Assembly: GCA_947450325.1 (NCBI GenBank)
Contig: CANFUT010000014.1
Span: forward strand, 1 to 64,000
Origin: Flavobacteriia bacterium
GTDB lineage: Bacteria; Bacteroidota; Bacteroidia; Flavobacteriales_D; Crocinitomicaceae
Length of the DNA stretch: 64,000 bases
Reading direction: 5' to 3'
The notes beneath the pieces were generated by a model. The model was not told where the DNA came from. It saw only the letters and a program-made list of their open reading frames with translations, and made no database searches. Position numbers and translations under genes: made by a program. Shown here in pieces: positions 19,600 through 28,243 of the stretch (the stretch's first letter is position 1; every line of letters begins with the position of its first letter).

Positions 19600-20250
19600 T
19601 TACTTCAAAAAAGCATACATCAAAATATTCGCACCCATTTGTAGTGCTTGCAGTCTTTTCTCAGATGGATCATTATGTACCGCTTGATCTTCCCAGCCAT
19701 CGCCCAAGTCGGTTTCATAGGTATACAAACAAACCAGTCTTCCTTCGACAATTATACCAAAGGCTTGTGAGCGTTTATCATCGTGTTCATGGATTTTCGG
19801 CAATCCATTGAAATTGTATTTCTGGTGAAAAATTGGATGGTTACTTGGCAATTCAACCAATTCCTGGTTTGGGAAAACTTTTTTCAATTCTACACGAATG
19901 AATTCGTTCATGCCATAGTTATCATCAATATGTAAAAATCCACCTCCCAATAAATAAGTTCTGAGATTTTCAACTTCTGCATTGGAGAAAACAACATTTC
20001 CATGTCCTGTCATGTGCACAAAAGGAAAATTGAAAATATCATTACTTCCTGCTTCAACGTAGGGAACGTCTTTGCTGATATTTGTAGAAAGATTTTGATT
20101 ACAAAAGGAGATTAGATTTGGCAATGAAGTTGGATTTGCATAATAATCGCCACCGCCATTGTATTTCAAAACTGCCAATTGATAGGTTCCCTGAGCAAAC
20201 GAGGAAGCACCTATTAACAAGCTAAAAAAGAACAAGCAATTTCTCAACAT
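19600..20250 (-). CDS. Secreted DUF4159-family protein
   Basis: This 216-aa protein is counted from the ATG at 20250; an earlier in-frame TTG at 20268 overlaps rsmE and would spoil the signal peptide. The signal peptide spans about residues 1-19 (ending SSFAQ). The body contains VHMTGHGNVVFSN, TYLLGGGFLHIDDNYG and a GDGWEDQAVHNDP block, typical of DUF4159 proteins with a glutamine-amidotransferase-like fold. In other Bacteroidetes such genes often sit near MoxR/VWA chaperone modules, but none is present here. The gene directly follows holA and rsmE on the same strand. Confidence 0.75.
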   Translation of the reverse strand: MLRNCLFFFSLLIGASSFAQGTYQLAVLKYNGGGDYYANPTSLPNLISFCNQNLSTNISKDVPYVEAGSNDIFNFPFVHMTGHGNVVFSNAEVENLRTYLLGGGFLHIDDNYGMNEFIRVELKKVFPNQELVELPSNHPIFHQKYNFNGLPKIHEHDDKRSQAFGIIVEGRLVCLYTYETDLGDGWEDQAVHNDPSEKRLQALQMGANILMYAFLK

Positions 20251-20260
20251 AAATAATGAA

Positions 20261-20953
20261 TTAATCAATTAACAAACATTGCATGCAAGCATAAAGCCCA
20301 GCAGTTTCTGTTCTCAATCTATTTTTTCCTAAAGTTACAAAATCATATCCAGCTTTTTTCGCCAGTTCAATTTCTTCCAATGAAAAATCGCCTTCTGGAC
20401 CAATCAAAATAGGGTAGTTGTTTGACTTAAAAACATCATTTAATGTCGTTTTTGCATTTTCATAGCAATGTGCCAATGCTCCATTTGGATGTTGATTTAC
20501 AAAGTCTTTGAATGAAATTAGCAAATTCATTTTAGGCAAGTGAGTTCGTTTGGATTGTTTCATGGCTGAAACCAATATTTTTTCCAATCGATCTTCCTTA
20601 ATTTGTTTTCTCTCGCTGTTTTTACAAAGCAAAAAGGTGATTTCATCAATTCCTAATTCCGTCGTTTTTTCCAAAAACCATTCAATTCTGTCCATGTTTT
20701 TGGTCGGCGCAATCGCTATGTGAACGGATTTTGTCTTTTTTTCCTCAAATTCATATTTCAGCACGGAAACACTGCAATGTTTAGGATGTGCATCTTCAAT
20801 TTCAGCTAAATAAGTTCCACCAACGCCATCAAGTAGTGTTATTATGTCACCATTTTTAAGTCTTAAAACACGGCAAGCATGTTTCGATTCTTCTTCTGAA
20901 AGAGTAATTTGTTTTGAATCTGCTGTTATTGTGGGTATATAAAATAGATTCAT
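20261..20953 (-). CDS. rsmE: 16S rRNA m3U1498 methyltransferase RsmE
   Basis: This 230-aa SPOUT-class methyltransferase modifies U1498 of 16S rRNA with SAM. An N-terminal PUA-like domain (HACRVLRLKNGDIITLLDG) is followed by the catalytic half, with TKNMDRIEWFLEKTTELGI, the knot motif LIGPEGDFSLEE and LGKNRLRTETAGLYA. The length is normal. It starts 1 bp after the holA stop, so translation is coupled. Confidence 0.95.
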   Translation of the reverse strand: MNLFYIPTITADSKQITLSEEESKHACRVLRLKNGDIITLLDGVGGTYLAEIEDAHPKHCSVSVLKYEFEEKKTKSVHIAIAPTKNMDRIEWFLEKTTELGIDEITFLLCKNSERKQIKEDRLEKILVSAMKQSKRTHLPKMNLLISFKDFVNQHPNGALAHCYENAKTTLNDVFKSNNYPILIGPEGDFSLEEIELAKKAGYDFVTLGKNRLRTETAGLYACMQCLLID

Positions 20954-20954
20954 C

Positions 20955-21953
20955 TCAATGCATTAATTTGTAAATCAATTCTTTCATTAAATCCGCTTTG
21001 GTAAATGAAGTGTTATTTACACCTTTTGATTTCAAATCATATTCGTATAAATAAGAAATATTTCTTGAAATCATTTTGGGAGGATAAATTTTACTGGCGT
21101 TTAATAATTCTTTGACAGCAAAAGGATGTATTTTAAGTAGTTGACTCAAAGCTTCATTTGATTTGTTGTTTGAGAAATGAACACGCATCAATTTGAAAAA
21201 CAAGTTGAAAATATTCCCAATTACAACAACTAACTCACCAGATTTTGGGTTGTGTTCAAAGTAATTGACAATGGTAAATGCTTTATTGACATCTCTTACC
21301 GCAATCGCATTGGTTAATTCGTAAACATTATAGTCTTTTGAAATTCCGATGTTTTCTTCAATGTGAACCTCATTTATAGTCGTTCCTTTTTGAAGTAGAA
21401 GCGCTAATTTGTCTAATTCATTGGTGATTTTACTCAAATCATTTCCCAAAAAATCGGCAAGTAGGGTTGAAGCTTTTGGCGTAATGGAAAAATCTGTTGT
21501 TTTTAGATAATTATTAATCCAATCGACCAATTGGTAATCTTTGATTTTATCAGAACAAAAAGCCAAACCATTTTTAGATGCTTCTTTGAAGACTTTTTTT
21601 CGAGAATCAAATTTTTTGTACTTGTACATAATCACCAAAACCGTTGTTGGTTCTGGGTTTGAAAAATAGTTTTCAAGTAATTCGATGTCTTTCAGATCTT
21701 GTGCTTCTCTCACAACAACCAATCGTCGTTCAGCCATCATTGGATAGCCTTTGGCTTCTGAAATAATCGATAGAACCTCAGCGTCTTTTCCGTAGACAAT
21801 CATTTGATTGAAGTCACGTTCGTGGTCTTCTAATGCATTTTCGATAATTGCCTTAGAAATCATATCAATATAATAAGGCTCTTCACCATGTAATAAGTAT
21901 ACAGGCTTGAATTGCTTTTTCTTGATATCTTGAATTATCGACTTGTGATCCAT
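20955..21953 (-). CDS. holA: DNA polymerase III delta subunit
   Basis: This 332-aa protein is the clamp-loader subunit that opens the beta sliding clamp. The N-terminus (VYLLHGEEPYYIDMISKAI) and the later blocks LVVVREAQDL, LADFLGNDLSKITNELDKL and LMRVHFSNN match HolA of Bacteroidetes. The length is typical. It is the first gene of a holA-rsmE-DUF4159 transcript on the minus strand. Confidence 0.93.
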   Translation of the reverse strand: MDHKSIIQDIKKKQFKPVYLLHGEEPYYIDMISKAIIENALEDHERDFNQMIVYGKDAEVLSIISEAKGYPMMAERRLVVVREAQDLKDIELLENYFSNPEPTTVLVIMYKYKKFDSRKKVFKEASKNGLAFCSDKIKDYQLVDWINNYLKTTDFSITPKASTLLADFLGNDLSKITNELDKLALLLQKGTTINEVHIEENIGISKDYNVYELTNAIAVRDVNKAFTIVNYFEHNPKSGELVVVIGNIFNLFFKLMRVHFSNNKSNEALSQLLKIHPFAVKELLNASKIYPPKMISRNISYLYEYDLKSKGVNNTSFTKADLMKELIYKLMH

Positions 21954-22119
21954 GATTCAAAGGTAATAAACTACAAAAAGATATGAATGTTTTTAGGGGA
22001 AAAGTTTTCCAATTCAGCTCATTTTTTAATGCTGATTTTTGATTAAATGAATTAAATGGAAATTATGATAAATTTATTTGGCACAATTTCTGATATTTGC
22101 ACCGTAAATACAAAACAAA

Positions 22120-22752
22120 ATGAAATTTTTATTAATTGCAATCAGCATTATTTCTTTGACAGCATCTGCACAAGATTCTAAATCTCAAGCGATTTTAGAT
22201 AAATTGTCATCTAAAATGAAAGGAATGAAATCCTTTTACATCGAATTTAGCGCAAGTATCAAAAACTCAGCAGGTGCCAATGAAAGTGAAATTGGAAAAG
22301 GTTGGGTAAAAGGAGATAAGTTTTGCGCATCATACGGAGATAATACAATTATTTCCAATGGTTTGAAAACTTGGACTATCGTGAAAGAAGAAAAATCTGT
22401 TTACGAATCAGATGCAAGTGGAGGAGATGAGCAATCAATCAATCCAAAAAAGTTGATGACGATTTGGGAAAAAGATTTCAAAAATGCTTTTGAGAAAGAA
22501 GAAACAATGGGTGGTGAAACTGTTTCAGTGATTAAATTGGTTCCTAAAAACCCAGGTAAAGTAGATTACCATACAATTATCTTGTATATCTCTAAATCTG
22601 ACAATGAGTTGAAAAAAGCCGTTATGAAAGCAAAAAATGGTACAACAATGACTTATTCGTTGACGAAGTTTACCGCAAATGCTACAGTTGAAGATACGAA
22701 GTTTGTCTACGATGCTAAAAAATATCCTGGATACACTTTGATAAAAGATTAG
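22120..22752 (+). CDS. LolA-like outer-membrane lipoprotein carrier
   Basis: This 210-aa periplasmic protein has a signal peptide ending TASAQ. The LolA-type half-barrel is suggested by LSSKMKGMKSFYIEFSASI, GWVKGDKF, the unpaired-strand segment LKTWTIVKEEKSVYES and NPKKLMTIWEKDF. It would ferry lipoproteins from the inner-membrane Lol complex to the outer membrane. Bacteroidetes usually carry several LolA-like proteins, so a specialised cargo cannot be excluded. It is monocistronic and followed by a terminator. Confidence 0.82.
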   Translation: MKFLLIAISIISLTASAQDSKSQAILDKLSSKMKGMKSFYIEFSASIKNSAGANESEIGKGWVKGDKFCASYGDNTIISNGLKTWTIVKEEKSVYESDASGGDEQSINPKKLMTIWEKDFKNAFEKEETMGGETVSVIKLVPKNPGKVDYHTIILYISKSDNELKKAVMKAKNGTTMTYSLTKFTANATVEDTKFVYDAKKYPGYTLIKD

Positions 22753-22778
22753 ATAGCATTTAAACAAATGTTTTTTTG

Positions 22779-22811
22779 AAGCCCATTTCTTTTTGATTTG
22801 GGCTTTTTTAT
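22779..22811 (+). terminator. Terminator after the LolA-like gene
   Basis: Arms AAGCCCA (22779-22785) and TGGGCTT (22799-22805) are followed by TTTTT. Confidence 0.85.
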
Positions 22812-22977
22812 TTGAAGTAATTAATTTGATTTACCATTCCGTGATTTGATGTTCTTTTATTGAATAAACAACCAAGCTTGTATCCAAACTATTATTCGAC
22901 TTTGGATAATATATTCGTTCAAATTTACTTATTACAACTAATGACAACAAACTGATTCCAATTAGATCGGAACGAAA

Positions 22978-23008
22978 ACAAAAAAGGCCTTCTTTTCAGA
23001 AGACCTTT
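22978..23008 (-). terminator. Terminator after citrate synthase
   Basis: The near-perfect hairpin AAAGG-CTTCT / AGAAG-CCTTT sits about 25 bp beyond the gltA stop. Read on the minus strand, it is followed by a T-run. Confidence 0.85.
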
Positions 23009-23033
23009 CACTAAGTATATTAATTGCTTGAAA

Positions 23034-24320
23034 TTATCTTTCTGCAATCGGAACATATTTTCTCAATACTTCACCGTTGTAGATTTGACGTGGACGACCG
23101 ATTGGTTCGTTATTTTCAGTCATTTCTTTCCATTGTGCAATCCATCCTGGAAGTCTTCCTAATGCAAACATTACAGTAAACATATCTGTAGGAATACCAA
23201 GCGCACGGTAGATGATACCTGAGTAAAAATCTACGTTTGGATATAGACTTCTTGATTTGAAATATTCGTCTTCCAAAGCAACTTGCTCTAGTTTTCTAGC
23301 AATTGCCAATAATGGATCATTGATATTCAATTTTTCCAAAACTTCATCACATGCTTTTTTGATAATTGTAGCTCTTGGATCAAAGTTTTTATAAACTCTG
23401 TGACCGAATCCCATCAAACGGAAAGAATCATTTTTATCTTTTGCTTTCAAAACCCATTTGTCTACATCACCACCATCATTATGGATTTGTTCCAACATTT
23501 CCAATACAGCTTGGTTAGCTCCACCGTGAAGTGGACCCCAAAGTGCAGAAATACCAGCAGAAATCGAAGCATAAAGATTTGCTTGTGAAGAACCAACGAT
23601 TCTTACAGTAGATGTTGAGCAGTTTTGCTCGTGATCTGCATGTAAAATCAATAAAGTATTCAATGCATCCGTAATTACTGGATCAACTTTGTATTCTTCA
23701 GTTGGCATTGAAAACATCATGTACATGAAATTCTTGCAATAATCATATTCATTTTTTGGATACATGAAAGGATGACGCATCGAATTTTTATACGCCCAAG
23801 CAGCCAATGTTGGCAATTTTGCCAATAATCTCAATACAGTTAAATTTTTTGCTTCAGGACTTCTATTTGGATCCAAAGATTCAGGATAGAAAGTGGAAAG
23901 AGAACAAACCATTGAAGACAATACACCCATTGGATGCGCTTTCGCAGGATAAGCTTCAAAAAATTGTTTCATGTCTTCGTGAACCAAAGTGTGCTTAGTG
24001 ATATCAGAAGAAAATTTATCTAATTCAGTTTGAGTAGGTAAGTTTCCGTAAATCAATAAATAAGCTACTTCGATAAAAGTTGCTTTGGCTGCTAATTCTT
24101 CAATTGGATAACCTCTGTATTTCAAAATACCTTCTTCACCATCAAGGAAAGTAATAGCACTTTGTGTTGCACCAGTGTTTTTGTATCCAACGTCTAATGT
24201 AATGTAACCAGTTGCTGAACGCAGATTGCTAATATCAATCGCTTTTTCATTTTCGGTTCCTTCGATAACTGGGAATTCATAAACCTTCCCTTCTAATTCT
24301 AATTTAGCAATTTCGCCCAT
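23034..24320 (-). CDS. gltA: Citrate synthase
   Basis: This 428-aa type II citrate synthase condenses acetyl-CoA and oxaloacetate in the TCA cycle. The signatures HADHEQNCSTSTVR, GPLHGGANQAVLEML and GFGHRVYKNFDPRA give the catalytic histidines, and the catalytic Asp lies in the block NVDFYSGIIYRALGI. An N-terminal beta-domain is present, as in hexameric enzymes. The gene is single, with its own terminator. Confidence 0.97.
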   Translation of the reverse strand: MGEIAKLELEGKVYEFPVIEGTENEKAIDISNLRSATGYITLDVGYKNTGATQSAITFLDGEEGILKYRGYPIEELAAKATFIEVAYLLIYGNLPTQTELDKFSSDITKHTLVHEDMKQFFEAYPAKAHPMGVLSSMVCSLSTFYPESLDPNRSPEAKNLTVLRLLAKLPTLAAWAYKNSMRHPFMYPKNEYDYCKNFMYMMFSMPTEEYKVDPVITDALNTLLILHADHEQNCSTSTVRIVGSSQANLYASISAGISALWGPLHGGANQAVLEMLEQIHNDGGDVDKWVLKAKDKNDSFRLMGFGHRVYKNFDPRATIIKKACDEVLEKLNINDPLLAIARKLEQVALEDEYFKSRSLYPNVDFYSGIIYRALGIPTDMFTVMFALGRLPGWIAQWKEMTENNEPIGRPRQIYNGEVLRKYVPIAER

Positions 24321-24527
24321 TTTATTAACGGATTTTATGTATGTGAGTCATTTTTTTAATAACGGCAACTAAAGTAGTAAACAAATAGTAATGTAGAACA
24401 AATTTTTGACACATAATTTTCAAAAAAAACGATAAATTTTTTAAAAAACGATTTTTAATCAATTTTTAGCCAAGAAGTATGACTTTTATCATGATAATCA
24501 ACGTTTGAAACTAAAGTTTTGCTCAAA

Positions 24528-24561
24528 AAAAAGAGGCAACTTTCAAGAAATTGCCTCTTTG
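24528..24561 (-). terminator. Terminator after the DPP-IV-type gene
   Basis: Arms AGAGGCAA and TTGCCTCT are followed by a run of eight T when read on the minus strand, about 28 bp after the stop. Confidence 0.85.
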
Positions 24562-24588
24562 AATATAAAAATATCTTTTGTGGTATAA

Positions 24589-26802
24589 CTACAAATTCTC
24601 TAGCGTATAATTCAAAAGCATATTGAACAAATGATTTCTCGTATTTCCGCCATAAATTCCGTGGTCTTTGTTAGGATAAATGAATAAATCAAATTGAACA
24701 TTTGCATTTGTTAAAGCGGTGATCATTTCCATTGAATTTTGGTAATGTACGTTATCGTCACCAGAACCGTGGATCAAGAAATATTTTCCTTTGATTTTAT
24801 TCGCGAAGTTAATCGGTGAATTGTCATCATATCCTGTCGCGTTTTCCTGTGGCGTGCGCATGAATCGTTCTGTATAGATATTATCATAAAATCTCCAATT
24901 TGTAACCGGTGCCACAGCAATTCCCATTTTGAAATAATCAGCTCCCTTGGTCATTGCCAATGAAGTCATATAACCACCATAACTCCAACCTTGGATTCCG
25001 ATTCTATTTTTGTCTACAAACGACATTTTTCCTAATTCTTTAGCAGCAGCAATGAAATCTTCTAATTCCAATTTACCCAATTGTAAATAAGTTGACTTTT
25101 TGAAAGCAGCTCCTTGGTACATCGTTCCTCTTGGATCAACACTAAAAACAATGTATCCTTTTTGAGCCAAAAGCTGATGATACATGTAGTCGTTTCCATC
25201 AAATTCATCAGTCACGGTATTACTTCCAGGACCGCCATAAATGTTGATATAAACAGGATATTTTTTAGAAGGATCAAAATTCATTGGTTTAATCATCCAA
25301 GCATTTAATTTACCAGCGGCACCATCAATGGTCATGAATTCCTTTTTAGATAGAGTGTAATTATTCATTCTATCCACCAATTTTTGATTGCTTTCTAAAA
25401 TTTCAAGTTCTTCGCCGTTTGCATCACAAAGTGTTACAACATTTGGTTTATTTGCAGTCGAACTGTATTTTACAAAGTATTTCATTCCTTTGCTAAATTC
25501 AGCGCGGTTGTAGCCAGTTTCGATACTCAATGCGGTTTTATTAGAGCCGTTTAAATTGATTTTGTAGATTCCTTTGTAAATAGCACTTTTCTCAGCGGAT
25601 GTATAATAGATTGTCTGATTGTCATCACTAATTCCTAAAAATTCAATCACGTCCCAATTTCCCTGAGTAATTTGTCTATTCGTTCCGTCAAATCCGACTT
25701 GATAAATGTGCATAAATCCAGATGCTTCGCTTGTTCTTAGCAAAGACTTCCCATCATTTAAAATAATCAAGTTGTCGTCGATGTCTACATAAGTATCAGA
25801 TTTTTCTTCAAAAATGACTTTTTGAGTCAAGCTTTTACCAGTAAAATCTGCCAATTGGTATTTTACATGATTTTGATGTCTATTCAAAGTTTGAATAATC
25901 AGCTGATTGGATGAATTCGACCATTGTAGACGAGGAATGTATTCATATTCTCCCAGATTTAGTGCGATTGTTTTTTTAGAGGATAGATTGAAAACGTGCG
26001 CCGTTACTTTTGAATTGTCTTCACCCGCTTTTGGATATTTGTATTTATAAATTTCAGGATATAATTTTCCGTAATAAGCCAATTCAAATTCTTGCACTTT
26101 GCTTTCATTGAATTTTAGAAATGAAATGTATTTGCTGTCTGGCGACCAATCGAAACCCTTGGTCAATGCAAATTCTTCCTCATAAACCCAATCCGTTGTT
26201 CCATTGATGATATTGTTTTTTTGACCATCCAAGGTAATTTGACTGGTTTTTCCAGAAATAAGATCTTTAACAAAAATATTATTGTTGTGAATGTATGCGA
26301 TTTTGTTTCCATCAGGAGAAAATTCCGCCAAAGTAGAACCGGCTCTTTTTTCATCTAAAGGAGTAAGTTTTTTAGTTTTCAAGTCTAAAATGAAAAAATC
26401 TGCGATGTAGCTTCTTCTGTAAACTGATTCAGCATTGGTTGTAATCAATAATTTGGTTTCATCTGCGTTGAAAGAATAGTCGTCTACTTGAATTGAGATT
26501 CCTTTGTATAATAGATCTTTTTCAGAAACCAAAATTTCACCTTCTCCTGAATAATTTAAAAAAGCATGCTTGGTAATTGAAAATTTCCCTTTTTCAAAAT
26601 TCATTTTAGTGAAATGTTCACCGTCATTCATCCCGTTAAACCCAGGAAATCCTTTGGAAGAGAATTCGTAATTTTTCCAAATACTTTCGACAGTCAAAGG
26701 TTGTTTGATGATTTTTTGAATTTGCTCAATAGGTTGACAATGAACAAAATTTGAGATTGCTAAAAATAAAGTAAAGCTGAGAAAATTGATTTTTTTAAAC
26801 AT
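24589..26802 (-). CDS. Dipeptidyl peptidase IV-type serine peptidase (S9 family)
   Basis: This 737-aa exported prolyl-specific dipeptidase has a signal peptide (about 1-22). An eight-bladed propeller of the DPPIV_N type (about 90-460) is followed by an alpha/beta hydrolase peptidase domain. The catalytic triad is visible: S607 in GWSYGGY, Asp 682/683 in GSGDDNVHY and H714 in KDHGIYGG. It trims Xaa-Pro dipeptides from peptides in the periplasm or on the surface. It is monocistronic. Confidence 0.92.
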   Translation of the reverse strand: MFKKINFLSFTLFLAISNFVHCQPIEQIQKIIKQPLTVESIWKNYEFSSKGFPGFNGMNDGEHFTKMNFEKGKFSITKHAFLNYSGEGEILVSEKDLLYKGISIQVDDYSFNADETKLLITTNAESVYRRSYIADFFILDLKTKKLTPLDEKRAGSTLAEFSPDGNKIAYIHNNNIFVKDLISGKTSQITLDGQKNNIINGTTDWVYEEEFALTKGFDWSPDSKYISFLKFNESKVQEFELAYYGKLYPEIYKYKYPKAGEDNSKVTAHVFNLSSKKTIALNLGEYEYIPRLQWSNSSNQLIIQTLNRHQNHVKYQLADFTGKSLTQKVIFEEKSDTYVDIDDNLIILNDGKSLLRTSEASGFMHIYQVGFDGTNRQITQGNWDVIEFLGISDDNQTIYYTSAEKSAIYKGIYKINLNGSNKTALSIETGYNRAEFSKGMKYFVKYSSTANKPNVVTLCDANGEELEILESNQKLVDRMNNYTLSKKEFMTIDGAAGKLNAWMIKPMNFDPSKKYPVYINIYGGPGSNTVTDEFDGNDYMYHQLLAQKGYIVFSVDPRGTMYQGAAFKKSTYLQLGKLELEDFIAAAKELGKMSFVDKNRIGIQGWSYGGYMTSLAMTKGADYFKMGIAVAPVTNWRFYDNIYTERFMRTPQENATGYDDNSPINFANKIKGKYFLIHGSGDDNVHYQNSMEMITALTNANVQFDLFIYPNKDHGIYGGNTRNHLFNMLLNYTLENL

Positions 26803-27150
26803 GATTTTTTCGTTTAGAACTGGTTAAAAATAGTACTTATAGGACGATTAAGCATAAATTGTGCAAAAACCTTTAATCATTGTTAATATTATCATAATGC
26901 AAACACATTAAAAAATGTCTTACATTTGTATCAAGTTTTCGAGTGTTACCCTTGAAGTCATCGACAAAGATTGATTGAAACCATTCGGAAATAAAACAAG
27001 ATAAACTATGAAATAAATGTTCCTATTCTTGATAACCAAAAGGTTGAGAAGTTTAGATGCTTATTTTAACTCATTTAGATTCGGTTTTTTTAAAACTGAT
27101 AAGTTCATAGTAATTCCAATGTATTCCCTTAATTTAAATAAATATCTGTT
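26803..27150 (+). other. Long upstream region of the lamin-tail gene
   Basis: This is a 348-bp divergent intergenic region. A TACATTTG (-7 type) element lies at 26921-26928 on the plus strand, implying a 5' leader of about 215 nt. Inside it, an ATG at 27017 opens a 45-codon frame whose TGA overlaps the next gene's ATG. No known riboswitch or hairpin terminator was recognised. Confidence 0.4.
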
Positions 27151-28182
27151 ATGAAAAAAGCTTTACTTTTCGTTAGTCTTTTTACTTTAGGTTCAACTTT
27201 CGCTCAGGATTGTTCGAAACTTTTTATTTCTGAGTATGTTGAAGGATGGTCTAACAACAAGGCGATTGAAATCTACAATCCAACAAATGCTGCAATCGAT
27301 TTAAGTGAGTACATTATTGCTCGTTATTCAAATGGTGCTAATACAGCAACGATTGCTAATGCAGTTCAATTGACAGGAACAGTTGCAGCGCATGATGTTT
27401 ACGTTGCAGTTTTGGATAAAAGAGATCCACTAGGAACAGGTCAAGAAGCACCAGTTTGGGATTCTTTACAAGTTAAAGCTGACGGTTTTTATGCACCAGT
27501 TTATGCAACAAATAATTCATTTTACTGGAATGGTAATGATGCAGTAGTATTGTTCAAAGGAACATTAACTGGAGCTGCTACAACTCAATTGACTGCAATT
27601 ACTCCAGCATTGGTTCCTATTGATATTTTTGGTAAAATAGGTGAAAACCCTGGTCCAAATACAGGTTGGTCAACTACTGCCCCTTACAATACTGGAGCTG
27701 GTACTGTTGTTACCGTTGATCACTCTTTGATTCGTAAGTCTACTGTTTTGAAAGGTGTTACAAATGTTGCAATCACTGAATTCAATGCATTGGCTGAATA
27801 CGATTCAATTCCTGCTAACACTTATTTGTTTGACATCAATGGAGATACCATTAAAAGTAATGCAGGAAATCCAATCCAATTTGGTAATTGGGCTTCTTTA
27901 GGAACACATGCATGTAATTGCAGTCCTTTGGCAGTAAATAAACTTCCTGAATTAACTCAATTCTCTGTTTTCCCTAATCCTTCTGTAGATGGAACTTTCA
28001 ATGTAGTTGCTACTGCAGGAATTGAGAAAATTGTAGTGATTAATGGTTTGGGTCAAACAGTGAAAACTGTAAAAGCGAATTCAAATTCAGCTGTAATCAA
28101 TATTGGTGATGCTCCAGGAGTTTATATCATTAAAGTTGAGACTGGAAATGGAATTGTTACTAAAAGAGTTATTGTAAAATAA
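27151..28182 (+). CDS. T9SS-exported lamin-tail-domain protein
   Basis: This 343-aa protein has a signal peptide ending STFAQ. A lamin-tail-type domain (about 20-145) is seen in LFISEYVEGWSNNKAIEIYN, DLSEYIIARYS and HDVYVAVLD. The C-terminus is a type IX sorting domain (FSVFPNPSVDGTF through GVYIIKVETGNG). Lamin-tail domains are common on secreted bacterial nucleases and phosphatases, and the downstream endonuclease I and nucleotidase genes fit this. It may bind DNA or tether partners at the surface. A terminator follows, so it can be expressed apart from the TonB receptor. Confidence 0.85.
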   Translation: MKKALLFVSLFTLGSTFAQDCSKLFISEYVEGWSNNKAIEIYNPTNAAIDLSEYIIARYSNGANTATIANAVQLTGTVAAHDVYVAVLDKRDPLGTGQEAPVWDSLQVKADGFYAPVYATNNSFYWNGNDAVVLFKGTLTGAATTQLTAITPALVPIDIFGKIGENPGPNTGWSTTAPYNTGAGTVVTVDHSLIRKSTVLKGVTNVAITEFNALAEYDSIPANTYLFDINGDTIKSNAGNPIQFGNWASLGTHACNCSPLAVNKLPELTQFSVFPNPSVDGTFNVVATAGIEKIVVINGLGQTVKTVKANSNSAVINIGDAPGVYIIKVETGNGIVTKRVIVK

Positions 28183-28200
28183 TTAATATTTAAAGTGAGA

Positions 28201-28226
28201 AGGTCGGAAAAATCCGGCCTTTTTCT
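28201..28226 (+). terminator. Terminator between the lamin-tail and receptor genes
   Basis: AGGTCGG and CCGGCCT pair (7 bp with one G-T wobble, A-rich loop) and are followed by TTTTTC. The next gene starts only 18 bp further on, so partial read-through is plausible. Confidence 0.75.
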
Positions 28227-28243
28227 TTGCTCAAAATTTTTAA

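Noticed and set aside
26803-27150. Riboswitch in the long leader of the lamin-tail gene
   Set aside because: No known aptamer motif or terminator/anti-terminator pair could be recognised.
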